8,880 nt of DNA, taken from positions 1 through 8,880 of the forward strand of contig SKPS01000345.1 in NCBI GenBank assembly GCA_007119395.1. Reading direction: 5' to 3'. Position numbers and translations under genes: made by a program. Numbering within the stretch: position 1 is the stretch's first letter; each line of letters opens with the position of its first letter. Positions 6,348 through 8,880 of this stretch are shown piece by piece. This stretch comes from Lentimicrobiaceae bacterium (lineage in GTDB: Bacteria > Bacteroidota > Bacteroidia > Bacteroidales > SKPS01). The notes under the pieces were generated by a model. That model was given only the letters and a program-made list of their open reading frames with translations. It made no database searches and had not been told where the DNA came from.

Positions 6348-6392
6348 TTGACCAACAATGAATCCCTTGATGAGATGGTTCATGTTGGTCAA
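6348..6392 (+). other. Inverted repeat in the hydC leader
   Basis: TTGACCAACA (6348-6357) and TGTTGGTCAA (6383-6392) are perfectly complementary 10-bp arms separated by 25 bp. In RNA they could form a hairpin in the long hydC leader if transcription starts at the upstream -7 candidate. The left arm is also part of a local TTGTTG-AC-CAACAA palindrome (6345-6358), so a DNA-binding role is equally possible. No poly-T follows, so it is not an intrinsic terminator. Confidence 0.4.
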
Positions 6393-6475
6393 ACAGAGGA
6401 GGCATATAAGTGGGGTAATGGGATCAGAAGTTGAGCAGGAGAGCAGAACAACAGTAATGAACAAACGCATACAGA

Positions 6476-6967
6476 GTGGACAAAACGAGAGATCACACAG
6501 AGGTACCGGGCATTGCGGATTTGCTGTCGAATTTTCGTCGGCAACACCGTGAAGACCTGATTCCATGCATGCAGATGGTACAGGACACCAACGGGTATAT
6601 GAGTGAGGAGGCAATTGCGGCGATTGGTGAATACTTTGGCATTCCTGCCACGAAGGTGTATGGTATTGCAACATTTTACGATTACTTCAGCTTCAGTCCG
6701 GTGTTGGGTGAAACGGTCAGAATTTGCAATGGCACCTCATGCCACATGCAAGGTTCCGGAAAGGTTTCCCGTGAGGCAGAAAAAGTTTCGCAGTTGTTGG
6801 CACAGAAGCAACGGCTGAAGATTGTGGTTAAAAACTGTGAATGTCAGGGAGCCTGTAATGCCGGTCCGATTATGCAGGTCAACCAGCAGATTTTCACCAA
6901 TGTTGATGCGAAATCAGTAAAGCAGTTTATCTTACAAGGATTAGGAAAGGGGGAGCATCATGACTAA
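6476..6967 (+). CDS. hydC: HydC, NuoE-like [2Fe-2S] subunit of an [FeFe] hydrogenase
   Basis: A 163-aa electron-transfer subunit of the NuoE family, of about the usual length. The N-terminal helical part (about 12-70) has the family pattern VPGIADLLSNFRRQ followed by MVQDTNGYMSEEAI and KVYGIATFYDYFSF. The C-terminal thioredoxin fold binds one [2Fe-2S] cluster through Cys84 and Cys89 (CNGTSC) and Cys123 and Cys127 (CQGAC). With the NuoF-like gene that follows it fits the HydC and HydB subunits of NADH- and ferredoxin-linked bifurcating hydrogenases; NuoE homologues of formate dehydrogenases are the alternative, but divergent hydS favours hydrogenase. GTG 6476 is the only plausible start between an in-frame stop at 6458-6460 and the conserved domain, and it lacks a Shine-Dalgarno sequence. 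Its stop overlaps the hydB start by 8 bp. Confidence 0.87.
   Translation: MDKTRDHTEVPGIADLLSNFRRQHREDLIPCMQMVQDTNGYMSEEAIAAIGEYFGIPATKVYGIATFYDYFSFSPVLGETVRICNGTSCHMQGSGKVSREAEKVSQLLAQKQRLKIVVKNCECQGACNAGPIMQVNQQIFTNVDAKSVKQFILQGLGKGEHHD
6947..6954 (+). promoter_or_regulatory. Strong Shine-Dalgarno sequence for hydB
   Basis: A purine run around AGGGGGAG lies inside the end of hydC, a few bases before the hydB ATG at 6960. It stands out because the other starts in this window mostly lack such a motif. Together with the 8-bp gene overlap it suggests efficient coupled translation of HydC and HydB. Confidence 0.6.
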
Positions 6968-8880
6968 TATATTGATGAACCGGGAACTGTTGCGCCGGGT
7001 ACTCACCCAGCCTCCTGGGCGCCTGCCGAAACAAGAGCAGGAAACCCTTGCCGAGATCAGGCACGACAGGGTGTTGCGACCTGTTATCTTTGTCTCTGAA
7101 AGTCGGCCGGCCCGGGTTGCCGGCTCAGAAGCCACCAAAGAAGCCATCATCACCTATATCAAAGATCACAACCTCGACATCGACCTGAAGTCGTGTAGCG
7201 GGAAAGGGTTTCAGCAACATGAGCCCTTTGTGGATGTGCAGCTCCCGGGCAAAGCCAGGGTCTCTTTTGGCCCTGTAACTCCCGATCTTGTGCCGCTGAT
7301 CCTGGATGCCATGATCAACAACAACATCCCTATGGACTATGTGTTGTGGCAATATGAGCACCCGATGCATGAGCCGTGGGACAATGTTACCTATGTTCAC
7401 AAGGTTCCCTGGTTCGCCGGGCAGGTTCGCCGGTTAATCCGACATTTTGGCCTGACCGATCCGGGATCCATTGATGAGTATATTGCCCATGAAGGGTATC
7501 GTGCTTTCATCAAGGCCATCTCTAACTACACCGCCGTTGATATCATAGACATAGTGGAGCAGGCAGGCTTACGTGGACGTGGTGGTGCCGGTTTCCATAC
7601 AGCCGCCAAATGGCAGTTGGCGAATGCCACCAGCTCAGATAAGAAGTTTTTGATCTGCAATGCTGATGAGAGTGATCCGGGTGCCTTCACTGACAAAGCG
7701 CTTCTTGAAAGGGAGCCCCACAAAGTGATTGAAGGGATGGCCATTGCCGCCTATGCAATAGGGGCCAACAAAGCGTTTGTATATGTAAATGCCTCTGATA
7801 CCTACTCTTCCGATATTATCAATCACGCCTTACAGCAGGCTGAAGAGTATGGCTTGCTCGGAGAGAATATTTTCGACAGCGGCTACAATCTGCGTATCGA
7901 GGTAATCCGGAGTGCCGGCGCCTATATTTGTGGTGAAGAGACCGCTTTGATTAACAACCTGGAGGGGAAGAGAGCGATCCCCAGGCACAAGCCACCCTAT
8001 CCCGCAGAGCGGGGGCTGTTTGGAAAGCCTACGGTGGTAAACAATGTGGAAACCCTCTTCAACGTTCCGGATATCATTCAGTTTGGACCTATGTGGTACC
8101 GTGAGGTGGGCACTGCCGAGAGTCCGGGGACCAAAATCCTTTCTCTCACCGGCAAGCTGAACAACCAGGGCTTGCTGGAGGTTCCATTTGGTACCACCTT
8201 GCGATCCATCACCGAGGGCATTGGAGGTGGCATTCGCAACAACAAGCGTTTTAAAGCGTTGCAGGTGGGAGGCCCGGCGGGGAAATGCCTGGGCGATGAG
8301 TCACTCGATTTGTTGCTCGATTACGATGTGTTCAGGCAAGAGGGCATCTTTATGGGATCGGGTGGTTTTATTGCCATGGACGAAGAGAACTGTATGGTAG
8401 ATGTAGCCCGCTACTTCATCCACTTCATCAGCAAAGAGAGTTGTGGCAAATGCATACCGTGCAGGGAGGGATCACAGCGGATGCTGGAAATTCTGGATGC
8501 CATCAGTCACCGTCCGGAACAGGGGCTTTCGCACGAGCCTCTTGAGCGTTTCAAAGGGGTAATGACCCTGGAGAGCCTTGCTGAAGTGATCCGTGACACC
8601 TCGTTGTGTGGTTTGGGGCAGACGGCACCCGATACCGTACTGTCAACCATCCGGCTGTTCAGGGAGGAGTACGAGGAGCATATTTTCGAGAGGAAATGCA
8701 GGGCCGGTGTATGCACTGACCTGCAAAGCTTTTATATTGATGTGGATGCGTGCACAGGGTGTACGGCCTGTGCGAAAAGATGCCCCGTCAATGCCATTAT
8801 TGGCAATCCCAGAGAGCCCTATTTTATCATCGAGCAGAAGTGTATTGGGTGTGGCACCTGTATGGAGGTGTGTAAATTCA
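6960..8880 (+). CDS. hydB: HydB, NuoF-like NADH/FMN subunit of an [FeFe] hydrogenase (3' end outside window)
   Basis: 640 codons are visible and the frame stays open to the window edge. The subunit should bind NAD(H) and FMN and pass electrons between pyridine nucleotide and Fe-S clusters of a HydABC complex. Layout: a thioredoxin-like N-terminal domain (about 35-125); NuoF core with the FMN/NADH loop GLRGRGGAGF (203-212), ICNADESDPGAF (232-243) and YICGEETAL; a 4Fe-4S site with Cys495, Cys498, Cys501 and Cys550 (SCGKCIPC...SLCGLG); then two ferredoxin motifs, Cys598/601/604/608 and Cys628/631/634/638. The C-terminal ferredoxin pair distinguishes HydB-type subunits from respiratory NuoF. Three of the four usual cysteines of the N-terminal [2Fe-2S] domain are missing (Phe44, Arg49, Gly83; only Cys79 remains). 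The start follows a strong AGGGGGAG ribosome-binding site and overlaps hydC. Only some 20-40 residues appear to be missing. Confidence 0.92.
   Translation, partial: MTNILMNRELLRRVLTQPPGRLPKQEQETLAEIRHDRVLRPVIFVSESRPARVAGSEATKEAIITYIKDHNLDIDLKSCSGKGFQQHEPFVDVQLPGKARVSFGPVTPDLVPLILDAMINNNIPMDYVLWQYEHPMHEPWDNVTYVHKVPWFAGQVRRLIRHFGLTDPGSIDEYIAHEGYRAFIKAISNYTAVDIIDIVEQAGLRGRGGAGFHTAAKWQLANATSSDKKFLICNADESDPGAFTDKALLEREPHKVIEGMAIAAYAIGANKAFVYVNASDTYSSDIINHALQQAEEYGLLGENIFDSGYNLRIEVIRSAGAYICGEETALINNLEGKRAIPRHKPPYPAERGLFGKPTVVNNVETLFNVPDIIQFGPMWYREVGTAESPGTKILSLTGKLNNQGLLEVPFGTTLRSITEGIGGGIRNNKRFKALQVGGPAGKCLGDESLDLLLDYDVFRQEGIFMGSGGFIAMDEENCMVDVARYFIHFISKESCGKCIPCREGSQRMLEILDAISHRPEQGLSHEPLERFKGVMTLESLAEVIRDTSLCGLGQTAPDTVLSTIRLFREEYEEHIFERKCRAGVCTDLQSFYIDVDACTGCTACAKRCPVNAIIGNPREPYFIIEQKCIGCGTCMEVCKF

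Noticed and set aside
6358..6552. Small plus-strand open frame (64 codons) in the hydC leader
   Set aside because: It overlaps hydC by 77 bp in another frame, has no recognisable domain and has no convincing ribosome-binding site at its first ATG. A leader peptide cannot be excluded, but nothing supports one.
6291..6674. Minus-strand open frame of 127 codons across the hydrogenase control region
   Set aside because: It runs over operators, promoters and the conserved start of hydC, with a low-complexity translation; it is not a credible gene.

Overview
The window looks like the chromosome of an anaerobic, fermentative member of the Bacteroidota, probably order Bacteroidales. Reasons: several intergenic regions carry exact matches to the Bacteroidota -7 promoter element TAnnTTTG, most starts lack a Shine-Dalgarno sequence, and the gene content (glutamate dehydrogenase plus NuoE/NuoF-type [FeFe] hydrogenase subunits) fits amino-acid or sugar fermentation with H2 turnover. 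This placement is inference; no rRNA gene or taxonomic marker is present.

Left part (1-2830): a minus-strand Crp/Fnr-family regulator with an extra N-terminal GAF/PAS-like sensory region is divergent from gdhA (hexameric glutamate dehydrogenase). The 230-bp gap between them holds a well-formed gdhA promoter and two Crp/Fnr-like palindromes centred 31 bp apart. gdhA ends in a strong intrinsic terminator.

Centre (2920-6232, minus strand): a three-gene operon reading leftwards encodes a small thioredoxin-fold [2Fe-2S] ferredoxin, a sensory-type [FeFe]-hydrogenase homologue (HydS/HsfB-like: two 4Fe-4S clusters, H-cluster domain, FeS domain, coiled coil, PAS), and a SpoIIE/PP2C-type phosphatase with an uncharacterised C-terminal region. 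The phosphatase start overlaps the hydS stop by 8 bp. The module looks like an H2 or redox sensor with a protein-phosphatase output.

Right part (6476-8880, plus strand, runs off the window): hydC (NuoE-like) and hydB (NuoF-like, incomplete) of a HydABC-type, presumably electron-bifurcating, hydrogenase. The catalytic subunit hydA is expected just beyond the window. The two hydrogenase operons are divergent, and their shared 243-bp control region contains a 17-bp tandem repeat. Each repeat unit forms a TGTTA-N6-TAACA palindrome resembling a Rex or Crp/Fnr-type operator.

Working model: HydS, the phosphatase and possibly a NADH- or redox-responsive repressor tune the metabolic hydrogenase, while the neighbouring regulator may control gdhA and itself. 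The pairing of sensory and bifurcating hydrogenases is known in other anaerobes. The less expected details are the substituted H-cluster motifs, the degenerate N-terminal Fe-S domain of HydB, the tandem operators, and the non-ATG starts of the first gene on both sides.
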